Origin: Terrimonas sp937888905
GTDB taxonomy: Bacteria > Bacteroidota > Bacteroidia > Chitinophagales > Chitinophagaceae
Direction of reading: 5' to 3'
Length of the DNA stretch: 64,000 nt
Assembly: GCA_937888905.1 (NCBI GenBank)
Contig: CALATA010000011.1
Span: 1 to 64,000, forward strand
Shown: in pieces, positions 51,772 to 60,272 of the stretch
Numbering within the stretch: position 1 is the first letter of the stretch
Layout of the letters: every line of letters begins with the position of its first letter
Translations under genes and position numbers: made by a program
Notes under the pieces: generated by a model
Database searches by the model: none
Told to the model about the DNA's origin: nothing
What the model saw: the letters and a program-made list of their open reading frames with translations, nothing else

Positions 51772-52368
51772 ATGGATCCACGTAACCAGACGGCACCCCC
51801 TTATTTACCTTTCGGCACCAAAGAAGCAGATCAGGTCTACAATGAATTATTTGCTGACAATGCTGAAAATTTCGGCGCATCGCAGGATGTAGTGCAGTTG
51901 CATGGCATCGTTGACAATCCCGATTTGTCAACACCACGTCGTTTGCTTGCTTATAAACAACTGGCGGCCGAAGGTGCCGCTGTGGGTGCAAGAGAATTAT
52001 TAGGCGTTATTGTCGAAATCGGAATGGATGGCGCAGTTGAAATTGTAGCTGCATTGGAAGATGGAACAGCAACCGTGATTTCTCCGAAGGGTAAAGTGTT
52101 GCAATTAACCGATCCGGATGAAATCTCTGACGAATATGTCGATCCCCTGTTAGACGCAGCTATCGTAGCTGTAAATAAATGGCCGGCTCAAAAAATGCCG
52201 CGTCAACGCCCGCCTTCGGAAGGAAGCGCACGCATCAGCCTGCTGGTGGCAGACAAAGTACATACCAGGGAAGGATCTTTTATGGAACTCGAAGAAGACG
52301 CGACGGCGGGGCCTGTGTTGGAACATGCCGCGTCACTGCTACAATGGCTGACGAGCGATCACCGGTAA
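51772..52368 (+). CDS. Hypothetical acidic protein, 198 residues
   Basis: No family recognised. No signal peptide or membrane helix. The product starts MDPRNQTAPPYLPFGTKEAD. A core segment has GARELLGVIVEIGMDGAVEI and ALEDGTATVISPKGKVLQL, which looks like a short beta-rich domain; a second part has ISLLVADKVHTREGSFMELE. Its codon use looks like that of the neighbours. It converges with the thiolase gene 45 nt away. Confidence 0.72.
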   Translation: MDPRNQTAPPYLPFGTKEADQVYNELFADNAENFGASQDVVQLHGIVDNPDLSTPRRLLAYKQLAAEGAAVGARELLGVIVEIGMDGAVEIVAALEDGTATVISPKGKVLQLTDPDEISDEYVDPLLDAAIVAVNKWPAQKMPRQRPPSEGSARISLLVADKVHTREGSFMELEEDATAGPVLEHAASLLQWLTSDHR

Positions 52369-52412
52369 ACACACCACTCATTCGACATGGTTTGCTTTCA
52401 ATCGTAGTGAAC

Positions 52413-53591
52413 TTACTGCAGGTTCTCAATAATACCCGCAATACCCTGACCTCCCCCTACACACGCCGTTATCATACCATATTTCTTACCGAGCCGGTTC
52501 AGATCATGCAGATTTTGTATGGTGAGTTTGGCGCCTGTGCAACCGAGTGGATGTCCGAGGGCAATCGCACCGCCATTGATATTAACTTTTTCCGGATCGA
52601 GGCCGACCTCGCGGATCACCGCCAGTGACTGAGAGGCAAATGCTTCGTTCAATTCAATCAGATCAATATCGGAGATTTTCATGCCTACCTGCTTCAACGC
52701 GCGCGGAATCGCGGCAACGGGACCAATGCCCATGATGCGCGGGGCTACCCCTGCAGAAGCACAGGCCACGAGACGCCCAAGCGGCTTCAGCCCCAATTCA
52801 TTCATCATCTTCTCTCCCATGACGATCACAAATGCAGCGCCATCGGATGTTTGAGAAGAATTACCTGCCGTTACACTTCCACCGGCAGCAAACACCGGTT
52901 TCAGTTTAGCCAACGCCTCGCGTGATGTGTCTGCGCGCGGGCCTTCATCGGTATCAACCGTATAATTTCGTTTTTGCTTTTTGCCGGCTTTGTCAACATA
53001 CACCTCTTCAATTTCCACCGGCAGGATACCTGGTTTGAAATAGCCATTCTCGATCGCCTGCAAAGCTTTTCGATGCGATTCGTAGGCAAAAGTATCCTGG
53101 TCTTCGCGGCTTACATTGTATTCTTTGGCCACAGCTTCGGCCGTCAGTCCCATACTCAGGTAATAATCGGGGTCGTCTTTTGCAATCGCATAGGAAGGCA
53201 CCGTTTTCCAACCTGCCGTGGGCACCAGGCTCATGCTTTCTGTACCACCAGCGATAATGCATTCTGCCTGACCCGTACGGATCTTCGCCGTAGCAATGGC
53301 AATCGTTTCAAGACCGGAAGCACAATAACGGTTAACCGTCACGCCAGGTACGTCGAAGCCCAGCGCACGTGCCGAGATGATTCGCCCGAATTGAAGCCCC
53401 TGCTCGGCTTCGGGTACCGCGTTGCCAACTATTACGTCGTCTACACGGTTCGCCTCGAGCTGCGGCACACTGGCCATAAGCCCGCGGATAAGATCCACCG
53501 CCAGGTCATCGGGACGATAAAAACGGAATCCTCCTTTTTTGGCCTTACCAACCGCTGTGCGGTAACCGGCAACGATATAAGCTTCCTGCAT
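52413..53591 (-). CDS. Acetyl-CoA C-acyltransferase (thiolase)
   Basis: 392 residues of the thiolase superfamily. The nucleophilic Cys is in VNRYCASGLE. The acyl loop has GGTESMSLVP, the catalytic His is in GGAIALGHPLGCTGAK, and the second Cys is in CVGGGQGIAGI. It can act in beta-oxidation (as FadA/FadI) or in acetoacetyl-CoA formation; the sequence does not decide. The start at 53591 (MQEAYIVAGYRTAVGK) is the family start. Confidence 0.94.
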   Translation of the reverse strand: MQEAYIVAGYRTAVGKAKKGGFRFYRPDDLAVDLIRGLMASVPQLEANRVDDVIVGNAVPEAEQGLQFGRIISARALGFDVPGVTVNRYCASGLETIAIATAKIRTGQAECIIAGGTESMSLVPTAGWKTVPSYAIAKDDPDYYLSMGLTAEAVAKEYNVSREDQDTFAYESHRKALQAIENGYFKPGILPVEIEEVYVDKAGKKQKRNYTVDTDEGPRADTSREALAKLKPVFAAGGSVTAGNSSQTSDGAAFVIVMGEKMMNELGLKPLGRLVACASAGVAPRIMGIGPVAAIPRALKQVGMKISDIDLIELNEAFASQSLAVIREVGLDPEKVNINGGAIALGHPLGCTGAKLTIQNLHDLNRLGKKYGMITACVGGGQGIAGIIENLQ

Positions 53592-53741
53592 GGTAGTAAA
53601 GTTTGAAATCTGAAGCAGTAGCAAGCAAACCACTGCAAATAGTTGTTTATGCAACTTATAGACCAAAGTTAATCAATCCCTACATCTGTAAAAATAATTT
53701 TTGTGGTCCCCGGCCTATGCAATTTCTTTGGGCAAAAATCC

Positions 53742-54302
53742 ATGAAACGGCTCCTGCTAGCCCCTTTTCTGCTGCTGGTTTTCAGCGTGTCGGCACAGAC
53801 AGACGCCTCGCTCCAAAAGAGGCTCGATGCTTACATGGCTGCCAATAACCGGATGGATGTTGCGGCAATATTGGACCTTGTCTATCCGAAGATTTTCACG
53901 ATCATTCCCCGGCCCGCCCTGGAAGAAGAAACCCGCAAGGTTTTTGATTCACCGGAAGTATCGACGCAGATGGATTCATGCCGGGCAGACTCCGTTCATC
54001 CTTCCTTCAACGTGGGAGCCGGCACTTACGCAGTGGTAGATTATTCCTTCGTCTTACGTATGAAATTTAAAGAAGAGGAAAATACCAACGCGGAAGAAAT
54101 GACAACATTAATGTCTTCGGTGATGAACACAACTGTTACATATGACTCGTCAACGAAAACGTTGATCGTACCACTAAAGGCAGATATGCTCGCCATCCGC
54201 AACGAACATTCACCCGACTGGACCTTTATCGATTATAAAAAACTAAAAAGTCTTTCGACCATGCTGCTGGATGCTGAAGTATGGGCGAAACTCGAAGATT
54301 AA
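53742..54302 (+). CDS. Secreted protein of unknown function, 186 residues
   Basis: Signal peptide (MKRLLLAPFLLLVFSVSAQT). The mature protein resembles Chitinophagaceae exported proteins with a helix-strand pattern (LQKRLDAYMAANNRMDVAAI, then VGAGTYAVVDYSFVLRMKF, and WTFIDYKKLKSLSTMLL). A TAATTTTTG at 53695-53703 may serve as the -7 box. It ends 5 nt before the pyrD start, so they are probably co-transcribed. Confidence 0.78.
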   Translation: MKRLLLAPFLLLVFSVSAQTDASLQKRLDAYMAANNRMDVAAILDLVYPKIFTIIPRPALEEETRKVFDSPEVSTQMDSCRADSVHPSFNVGAGTYAVVDYSFVLRMKFKEEENTNAEEMTTLMSSVMNTTVTYDSSTKTLIVPLKADMLAIRNEHSPDWTFIDYKKLKSLSTMLLDAEVWAKLED

Positions 54303-54307
54303 CTATT

Positions 54308-55363
54308 ATGTTTTACCGTTTTATCCGCAGTGTTCTATTTCGTTTTCCGACAGAATCTGTTCACTATTTTTCCATGAACTGTCTGCGCGCGGCTTGCAGC
54401 ATCGGGCCTTTGCGCAAACTGATCGGTAATCGTTTCACTCCGAAAGGGCCGGCTGTAGATTTCCTCAACCTGCAATTCCGCAATCCGGTTGGGCTCGGGG
54501 CCGGTTTTGATAAAAACGCCCGTTACCTCCGAGAACTCAAAGCTCTTGGGTTTGGATTTGTAGAGATAGGAACGGTTACACCCGTTGCGCAGGAAGGTAA
54601 TCCGAAGCCCAGGCTGTTCAGGTTACCGGAAGACCAGGCACTCATCAACCGGATGGGATTTAATAATGATGGCGCAACGACTATTGCAGCACGCCTCGAA
54701 AAATGGCGTGCCTATGAAACAGCGGCGGGAGAAACACCCCTGATCATCGGCGGCAACATCGGTAAAAATAAAGTAACGCCGAATGAAGAAGCCTGGAAAG
54801 ACTATGATAGCTGTTTCCGTGAACTGCACCCCTATGTCGACTATTTCGTAGTCAATGTCAGCAGTCCCAATACCCCCGGCCTGCGGGAACTGCAGGAAAA
54901 AGCATCCCTGGGAAAAATCCTGCGCCACCTGCAAATGATCAACAATGGTAAAGCCCAGGCCAAACCGATCTTGTTGAAAATTGCGCCGGACCTTACACCC
55001 GAACAGATCGATGACGTGGTAGATCTGGCACTGGAAATTAAGCTTGACGGGCTGGTTGCCACCAACACCACCATCAGCCGCGAAGGATTGAGTGAAGCAT
55101 CAGCGGAAACAGCAAAAGAAGCCGGTGGCCTCAGCGGCCGGCCGGTAAAAGAAAGAAGCACTGCCGTTCTTCAACATATCTTCAATCGCACCAAAGGCGA
55201 GTTGCCGGTGATCGCTTCAGGTGGCATCTTCACCGCAGCCGATGCACGTGAAAAGCTGGCTACCGGCGCACAACTCGTACAGGTATGGACGGGATTCATT
55301 TACGAAGGTCCATCCATCGTTAAAAAAATATGCCGTGAACAATTGTTCACTACAGCATCGTAA
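54308..55363 (+). CDS. pyrD: Dihydroorotate dehydrogenase (quinone), class 2
   Basis: 351 residues. PyrD oxidises dihydroorotate to orotate in pyrimidine synthesis, using the membrane quinone pool. It has the class 2 N-terminal amphipathic helices (MFYRFIRSVLFRFPTESVHY), then GLGAGFDKNARYL, the catalytic Ser region VNVSSPNTPGLR, FMN contacts KIAPDLTPEQIDDVV and ASGGIFTAADAREKL. The ATG 54308 after the preceding stop is preferred over a longer start at 54281. Confidence 0.96.
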   Translation: MFYRFIRSVLFRFPTESVHYFSMNCLRAACSIGPLRKLIGNRFTPKGPAVDFLNLQFRNPVGLGAGFDKNARYLRELKALGFGFVEIGTVTPVAQEGNPKPRLFRLPEDQALINRMGFNNDGATTIAARLEKWRAYETAAGETPLIIGGNIGKNKVTPNEEAWKDYDSCFRELHPYVDYFVVNVSSPNTPGLRELQEKASLGKILRHLQMINNGKAQAKPILLKIAPDLTPEQIDDVVDLALEIKLDGLVATNTTISREGLSEASAETAKEAGGLSGRPVKERSTAVLQHIFNRTKGELPVIASGGIFTAADAREKLATGAQLVQVWTGFIYEGPSIVKKICREQLFTTAS

Positions 55364-55384
55364 ACACAGAACCATTCCAACACG

Positions 55385-55392
55385 TAATTTTG
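55385..55392 (+). promoter_or_regulatory. Possible -7 box for the TerC gene
   Basis: TAATTTTG matches TAnnTTTG and ends 7 nt before the TerC ATG, so transcription would begin at or beside the start codon (leaderless). No clear -33 element is visible. Confidence 0.3.
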
Positions 55393-55399
55393 TCTCACC

Positions 55400-56212
55400 A
55401 TGGAGCATTTGTTCACCAGCGAAGCCATCATCAGCTTCCTCGTTCTCGTTATTCTCGAAGTAGTATTAGGTATTGACAATGTAATTTTTGTCAGCATCAT
55501 CATGAACCGCCTGCGCGATAAAAAAGAGCAGAAAAGGGCGCGCATTACCTGGATGATCACCGGGATTCTTTCAAGAAGTCTTCTGCTGCTGGGTTTAGGC
55601 TGGTTACTGGAACAAAAAGGTAAATACATTATTCCGGAAGAATGGTTCGGCAAAGGTTTCGACCTGGCGAGTCTGGTGATGCTCATCGGCGGCCTCTTCC
55701 TGATATACAAGTCTGTAAAGGAAATACATCACAAACTTGAAGGTGAAGATCCCAATGCGAGTGCCGTCAACAAGAAACCGCTCAGTTTCGGGCAGGCGGT
55801 CGGGCAAATCATGCTTATCGATGCGGTTTTTTCTTTCGACAGCATTATCACTGCAGGGGGCACAGCCAAGCATGTGGAGATCATGATCGCCGCAGTGATC
55901 ATTGCCATGATTGTGATGTTTGTGTTCAGTCCGGCTATTTCGGCATACATACACAAACACCCCACACTCAAAATGCTCGCGCTTTCATTCCTGGTGATGA
56001 TCGGTCTCAGCCTGATCATTGAAGGATGGGATGCCGCCGCTGCGCATGAATTGCATCTCAAAAATTATATCTACTTCGGTATGGCCTTCTCGTTCATTGT
56101 GCAAATGCTGAACATGGCCATGATGAAAAAGCAGGCAACGCGCCGTGTGGTACAACTGAATGAGCCTACACTCGACAGCAACGAGGTGAACAAAGACGAC
56201 ATGGCCCATTGA
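55400..56212 (+). CDS. TerC family integral membrane protein
   Basis: 270 residues with seven or so helices. Family signatures are VVLGIDNVIFVSIIMNRLRD near the N-terminus and LIDAVFSFDSIITAGGTAKH in the middle, each with the conserved Asp residues that are proposed to bind a metal ion. TerC relatives are linked to tellurite resistance and to manganese export. Downstream YbaK follows within 2 nt. Confidence 0.93.
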   Translation: MEHLFTSEAIISFLVLVILEVVLGIDNVIFVSIIMNRLRDKKEQKRARITWMITGILSRSLLLLGLGWLLEQKGKYIIPEEWFGKGFDLASLVMLIGGLFLIYKSVKEIHHKLEGEDPNASAVNKKPLSFGQAVGQIMLIDAVFSFDSIITAGGTAKHVEIMIAAVIIAMIVMFVFSPAISAYIHKHPTLKMLALSFLVMIGLSLIIEGWDAAAAHELHLKNYIYFGMAFSFIVQMLNMAMMKKQATRRVVQLNEPTLDSNEVNKDDMAH

Positions 56213-56214
56213 TC

Positions 56215-56754
56215 ATGTTTTACATAAGCGAAATACAACATACCGCGCCGTCTGTTTTTAAAACGGCGCTGCAGGAAAAAGTTTACCAGACACTTAAACA
56301 GGCTGATGTAACTTTTGAGCGTGTAGATACCGACGAGGCCATCACTATGGAAGATTGTGTGGACATTGGTCACAAGTTGAAGACACCGATTGTAAAAACA
56401 CTTTTCCTGTGCAACAGGCAGGCAACAAACTTCTACCTGGTTGTAACTACTGCAGACAAGCCTTTTAAGACAAAAGACTTCAGCAGTGCGCTGAATATTT
56501 CACGTGTCTCCTTCGCGCCACCCGCTCTTCTGCAGGAAATACTGGGAGTGACAGTGGGTGCGGCAACAGTGTTCGGTGTAATGCTTGATACCACTGATAA
56601 AGTGCGTGTGGTAATCGATAAAGATGTATTGGCAGAAGAATGGTATGGTTGCAGCGACGGAACGACTACAGGTTATATGAAAGTCAGCAGAGACTGGATC
56701 ATGCATGATTTTCTTCCGCGGGCAAATCATACGCCGGAGTTTGTGCAGTTGTGA
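56215..56754 (+). CDS. YbaK/prolyl-tRNA editing family protein
   Basis: 179 residues. The domain has the conserved strand FERVDTDEAITMEDCVDIGH, the central lysine segment PIVKTLFLCN, FKTKDFSSALNISRVSFAPP, and a GATVFGVM-type strand. YbaK/ProX proteins hydrolyse mischarged aminoacyl-tRNA. This form resembles the stand-alone ProX type. ATG 56215 is preferred to an in-frame TTG. Confidence 0.9.
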   Translation: MFYISEIQHTAPSVFKTALQEKVYQTLKQADVTFERVDTDEAITMEDCVDIGHKLKTPIVKTLFLCNRQATNFYLVVTTADKPFKTKDFSSALNISRVSFAPPALLQEILGVTVGAATVFGVMLDTTDKVRVVIDKDVLAEEWYGCSDGTTTGYMKVSRDWIMHDFLPRANHTPEFVQL

Positions 56755-56820
56755 ATGTGAATCGTGAATCGTCAATAAACGGCCTGGGACACACTTATTA
56801 CTTACTACTTTTCACTTGAA
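56755..56820. repeat. Short-repeat intergenic segment
   Basis: GTGAATGTGAATCGTGAATC followed by CACACTTATTACTTACTACT, the same unit types as the other arrays. The remainder of the gap up to 56995 holds no recognisable feature. Confidence 0.6.
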
Positions 56821-56995
56821 CCGTCTCCCGATAAAAGTTATCCCCACAATCACCGGCTATCGCCTGTAACAGAGTGACCTATAAATAACCATTCATCGAC
56901 CTTTGTCTCCCTCAGCGAATTTTAATGTACATATCCCGGGCATTCGCTGCATTAATGGGTAACTTTAAATGATTCGGTAACCAATTGTAATAATT

Positions 56996-57307
56996 ATGAC
57001 TGAATCAGTTTATTTCTTCAGCATCCCTTTCAAAGGTGAATGGGATATCAGGATGTTTCTTCGTGATGATCTTGTCACCCGTTTTGCCCGCTGCACCATG
57101 TTGCTTCCGCGCAAAGGACAATCAGAAGCTTATTTAGTGATGGAATCTGACGATCGCGCACAAACGATGCGTGAACGCGTTTCACAGTTACTGCCCGGAA
57201 GCGAAGAGATTACGCGGCAGCAATTCCAGGAAGCAGGATACCAGGTTCCTTACAACTATGATACTGTAGAACCTGCTGTTGAACTGCGCTCCTATCTGTT
57301 CAACTAA
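56996..57307 (+). CDS. Hypothetical protein, 103 residues
   Basis: Not recognised. A short soluble protein with a possible alpha/beta fold (VYFFSIPFKGEWDIRMFLRD, RCTMLLPRKGQSEAYLVMES). It has no signal peptide. Its last 4 nt overlap the 3' end of the patatin gene on the opposite strand. Confidence 0.7.
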   Translation: MTESVYFFSIPFKGEWDIRMFLRDDLVTRFARCTMLLPRKGQSEAYLVMESDDRAQTMRERVSQLLPGSEEITRQQFQEAGYQVPYNYDTVEPAVELRSYLFN

Positions 57308-58842
57308 TTCGCCGGTTGCGGGGATGTATTGACGGAAAACGGATACACTTCCAGGTTATTGGGATTGTCGTAGCGTTCGCGTGCCTGCTCGAAATTAGAC
57401 AGTCGCTCTCCTTTGTATGCTTCCCAATCAAAAGCATCTAAAAAAGAAATGGCCGCTTCCGCACCTTTGCGGAATAGCGCAATCTTGTCGTCGTCCGTCA
57501 TGAAAAAATTCAACCAGCTATATCCCCGCACGTCGATCGACTTGATGGCACGGTTGTAAGCTTTGTTACGCGTCATAAAGTCGCGATCGAAGTTGAAGCG
57601 GATGGTAGAAAATAATGAGGCTATATAACTCCAGAATGTATTGTTGCTTCTTTCGGCGTGATCGAGTACGCCATCCTGCAAACGGATACCAAACGTGGGC
57701 ATACGCGGCACCGGATAATTCGGATTATAAAACATACTGATGGGGAAGTTTGATAATATCCCGCCATCGATGAACTGCGCCGTGTCCGGAATCGCCTTTC
57801 GTTCATTTTGCCAGTTGAGATGTTCATCCCATGCCGCAAAACTGCTGTTGGCACGAATGTTTTTCACCTGGAAAGATTCAAAGAAAACAGGGATTGACAT
57901 ACTAGCCCGTACAAAGTCGCCCGGCCGCACCTGCGACGGATGCGACCAATACAAATCCCACATACGTGGAAATTCAATCTTTCGCTCCGATACAATATCA
58001 CAGGTAATGATGGTCAGCATCGGCATATAAGGCGGCTGATTGTTGGTACGGCGTTCGTCGGGAATTACTTTCAATGGTGGTATGCGCATGAAATGTTTCG
58101 AGAAATCTTCGAGCGTACAAATAGTGCCGTTACGCAGGTTGCCTTCTATCGGGCAGGTCTCCAGTATGCCATTGATCCATTGGTGAAATGCCTCACCACT
58201 GTTTAATCCATACCCGGTACGCGCAAATAATTTAAACCGCCGATAAAAGAATAACGTGATGATGCCTCCTAATAAAAACAAAGCGCCTGATACGATGCCC
58301 AGACATTTTGCTACTGTAGGGTTAATAAAGCAGAACACAAAACAAGCCAGCGTACACAACAACCACAACCCTGCCGCCGCCATAAATAATATACGTAACC
58401 GTTTAAAAACAGCTCGGCCCAATAAGATTTTCTGGATCCATTTTTTTACCCAGCGGGTAAAGCGCCAGTTGCCGGGTTTACCATCTACAAAAGAGAACAT
58501 TTCCAACTCGGCCAGTTGTTTCACCACTTTCGATGATTTCTCATCTTCCTTATTTCCGCTGCAGGCCAGCAGCATCGCATTGATAGAACCCGCGCTGGTG
58601 CCGGCGAGACTGAAAAACCGGATGCCCATTTTTTCCAGCACATAGGTGTAACCCACCAGTGCAATACCCAGCACACCGCCGCCCTCCTGCACCAGGTCCA
58701 CGTATTGATGGCCCTGCTCATCCCGTACATCCGAAACGGCAAGCGGACGGTTTTCGGCTTCCAGCTTTTTACGGAAATCGCGGATCAGGTCGTCGGCTCC
58801 GCTTTTGGCAAGAAATTCTTCCTGCGTAATGGTAGAAGGCAT
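57304..58842 (-). CDS. Patatin-like phospholipase with an inserted membrane hairpin
   Basis: 512 residues. The patatin core has the oxyanion segment EGGGVLGIAL, the nucleophile elbow LAGTSAGSINAM (Ser83), and the catalytic Asp in FIDGGILSNFP. Between Ser and Asp, at about 150-200, are two strongly hydrophobic helices (ILFMAAAGLWLLCTLACFVF and LGIVSGALFLLGGIITLFFY) with a short turn, so the enzyme is probably anchored in the inner membrane. Patatins usually hydrolyse lipids. The start at 58842 (MPSTITQEEF) is chosen over a longer in-frame start. Confidence 0.9.
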   Translation of the reverse strand: MPSTITQEEFLAKSGADDLIRDFRKKLEAENRPLAVSDVRDEQGHQYVDLVQEGGGVLGIALVGYTYVLEKMGIRFFSLAGTSAGSINAMLLACSGNKEDEKSSKVVKQLAELEMFSFVDGKPGNWRFTRWVKKWIQKILLGRAVFKRLRILFMAAAGLWLLCTLACFVFCFINPTVAKCLGIVSGALFLLGGIITLFFYRRFKLFARTGYGLNSGEAFHQWINGILETCPIEGNLRNGTICTLEDFSKHFMRIPPLKVIPDERRTNNQPPYMPMLTIITCDIVSERKIEFPRMWDLYWSHPSQVRPGDFVRASMSIPVFFESFQVKNIRANSSFAAWDEHLNWQNERKAIPDTAQFIDGGILSNFPISMFYNPNYPVPRMPTFGIRLQDGVLDHAERSNNTFWSYIASLFSTIRFNFDRDFMTRNKAYNRAIKSIDVRGYSWLNFFMTDDDKIALFRKGAEAAISFLDAFDWEAYKGERLSNFEQARERYDNPNNLEVYPFSVNTSPQPAN

Positions 58843-58972
58843 TGGGAAATGGTTTAACGAAAGGTACAAAGATGCCGCCTCCCGTTAAAATTCTACTCCA
58901 AAAAGGGCGAAAAGACGGTCTTCAGCTACCGTGGAAAACACTAGTTTAGCCCTCACCTTTAACCTTTGAACA

Positions 58973-59380
58973 ATGTCTGGACTAAAGTTGCTTAACAATG
59001 CGTTCCGCGACGCTACAAACATTTGCCTCCATCACGACACCTACCGTACCGATCAATCTGGCCGGCTGATCTACTTTCACCTCCGGCCAACCTGTGACAC
59101 GTCTTCCGTTACCACCCATCTTTTTCTCGACAACACACCTCTGCAGGATGGTCTCAGCGGTGATGTCGAAAAGTATCCCCTAGGCAGTAACCTGTTGCTG
59201 CAGGGTCGCACGTTGACGATCTGCACCATCGTTACCAGTATTACACCCTTTACCGCTCAATACTCTTTTGCTGTCCGACTGGAAGGCGGGCTCCATCCGC
59301 ATATGTTCCGGATGGAAAAAAGAATGGTACTGCGCGAAGATCCGTTCCTGCACAAGATGACCATACGTTTCCTCCGCTGA
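58973..59380 (+). CDS. Hypothetical protein, 135 residues
   Basis: No family recognised. Beta-rich with a LIYFHLRPTCDTSSV start and RLEGGLHPHMFRMEKRMVLR later; no signal peptide. It converges with the neighbouring hypothetical gene 10 nt away. The pair may be functionally linked, but nothing in the sequence proves it. Confidence 0.65.
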   Translation: MSGLKLLNNAFRDATNICLHHDTYRTDQSGRLIYFHLRPTCDTSSVTTHLFLDNTPLQDGLSGDVEKYPLGSNLLLQGRTLTICTIVTSITPFTAQYSFAVRLEGGLHPHMFRMEKRMVLREDPFLHKMTIRFLR

Positions 59381-59390
59381 TGTAGTTCCT

Positions 59391-59900
59391 TCAGGCGCGA
59401 AACACCAGCTCATAGGCCAGGCTGAAGTAATGGTAGAAATAACCCTGCCGGTTGCCCGCATCGGTCTTCCAGGCTGCCCCCGCCTCAAACGGACTGCGAC
59501 TGTTGCCGGCAGCTTCACCCAATCCGATCATAGCATCGGCACTATATACCTGGAAACCATATTCCTGTTTATGCGCAAGCCGGACAGGCGGCAGTGAAAA
59601 ACTGATCCAAAGACGCACGTCTTCCGGTTGCACATCCACTTCCGCTTCTGCAACCGGCGCTCCCCATTTTTGTAATCCATTATCAAATTGATGAAAACTC
59701 ATTCGCAACAATCCCGGTTGCGGAATGGCATCGGCATAAAGACGGATACTGTGCAGTTCCCCATCCGACGGACTTGTGAATACCTGGCCCCCTGCCTGCT
59801 CATTGCCGTGTCCCGACAGATTACCTATCCATAACACTGTGTTAAAAACAGGCTGCACCATTGCGCAGCGACCAGGCGAGTTTGCTGACGTTGTTTGCAT
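59391..59900 (-). CDS. Hypothetical protein, 169 residues
   Basis: Not recognised. Mostly beta-strand in character with LWIGNLSGHGNEQAGGQVFT, LHSIRLYADAIPQPGLLRMS and GYFYHYFSLAYELVF at the end, suggesting a beta-sandwich. No signal peptide. Convergent with the gene at 58973. Confidence 0.65.
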   Translation of the reverse strand: MQTTSANSPGRCAMVQPVFNTVLWIGNLSGHGNEQAGGQVFTSPSDGELHSIRLYADAIPQPGLLRMSFHQFDNGLQKWGAPVAEAEVDVQPEDVRLWISFSLPPVRLAHKQEYGFQVYSADAMIGLGEAAGNSRSPFEAGAAWKTDAGNRQGYFYHYFSLAYELVFRA

Positions 59901-60272
59901 AAGCTGACGTTTTTAAACAGCAGCAGGTCCTGGCAAAATAATAACGTTAGTAAGCAGGGCATTCGTATAAAAAACTTATTAACCGATGTGCGGTTCTTTC
60001 GGCAACAAACCCCATGTATTTGGTGTAATTTACAGGAAGGGATTGAAAGCCAGCAGGAAAGAAAATATGTGGATAACCGGCACCGGGGAATGTAGAAAAT
60101 GTGCGAAAAGAAAAATTTTTTTTAAACCCCAAACGGGAGTTATTTCGCTACTGACTGCCGGGAACACGCCCCTTATCAAGAAGTATTTTTTCTTTAAACA
60201 AGGCTGACATTCACCCACAAGTCATTAGTGCTCGAAACTGATGGTTTAACGCTTTATCTATGTAACTCAACG
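59901..60272 (+). promoter_or_regulatory. 372-nt region upstream of dnaB with one DnaA box
   Basis: No gene is convincing. TGTGGATAA at 60068-60076 is, on the minus strand, TTATCCACA, the consensus DnaA box. An AT-rich block (AAAAATTTTTTTTAAA) lies 33 nt further. One such box could be chance. The rest of the gap is without clear structure. Confidence 0.4.

Noticed and set aside
54281..54307. Upstream start of pyrD
   Set aside because: It would overlap the previous gene's end; the class 2 N-terminus begins at 54308.
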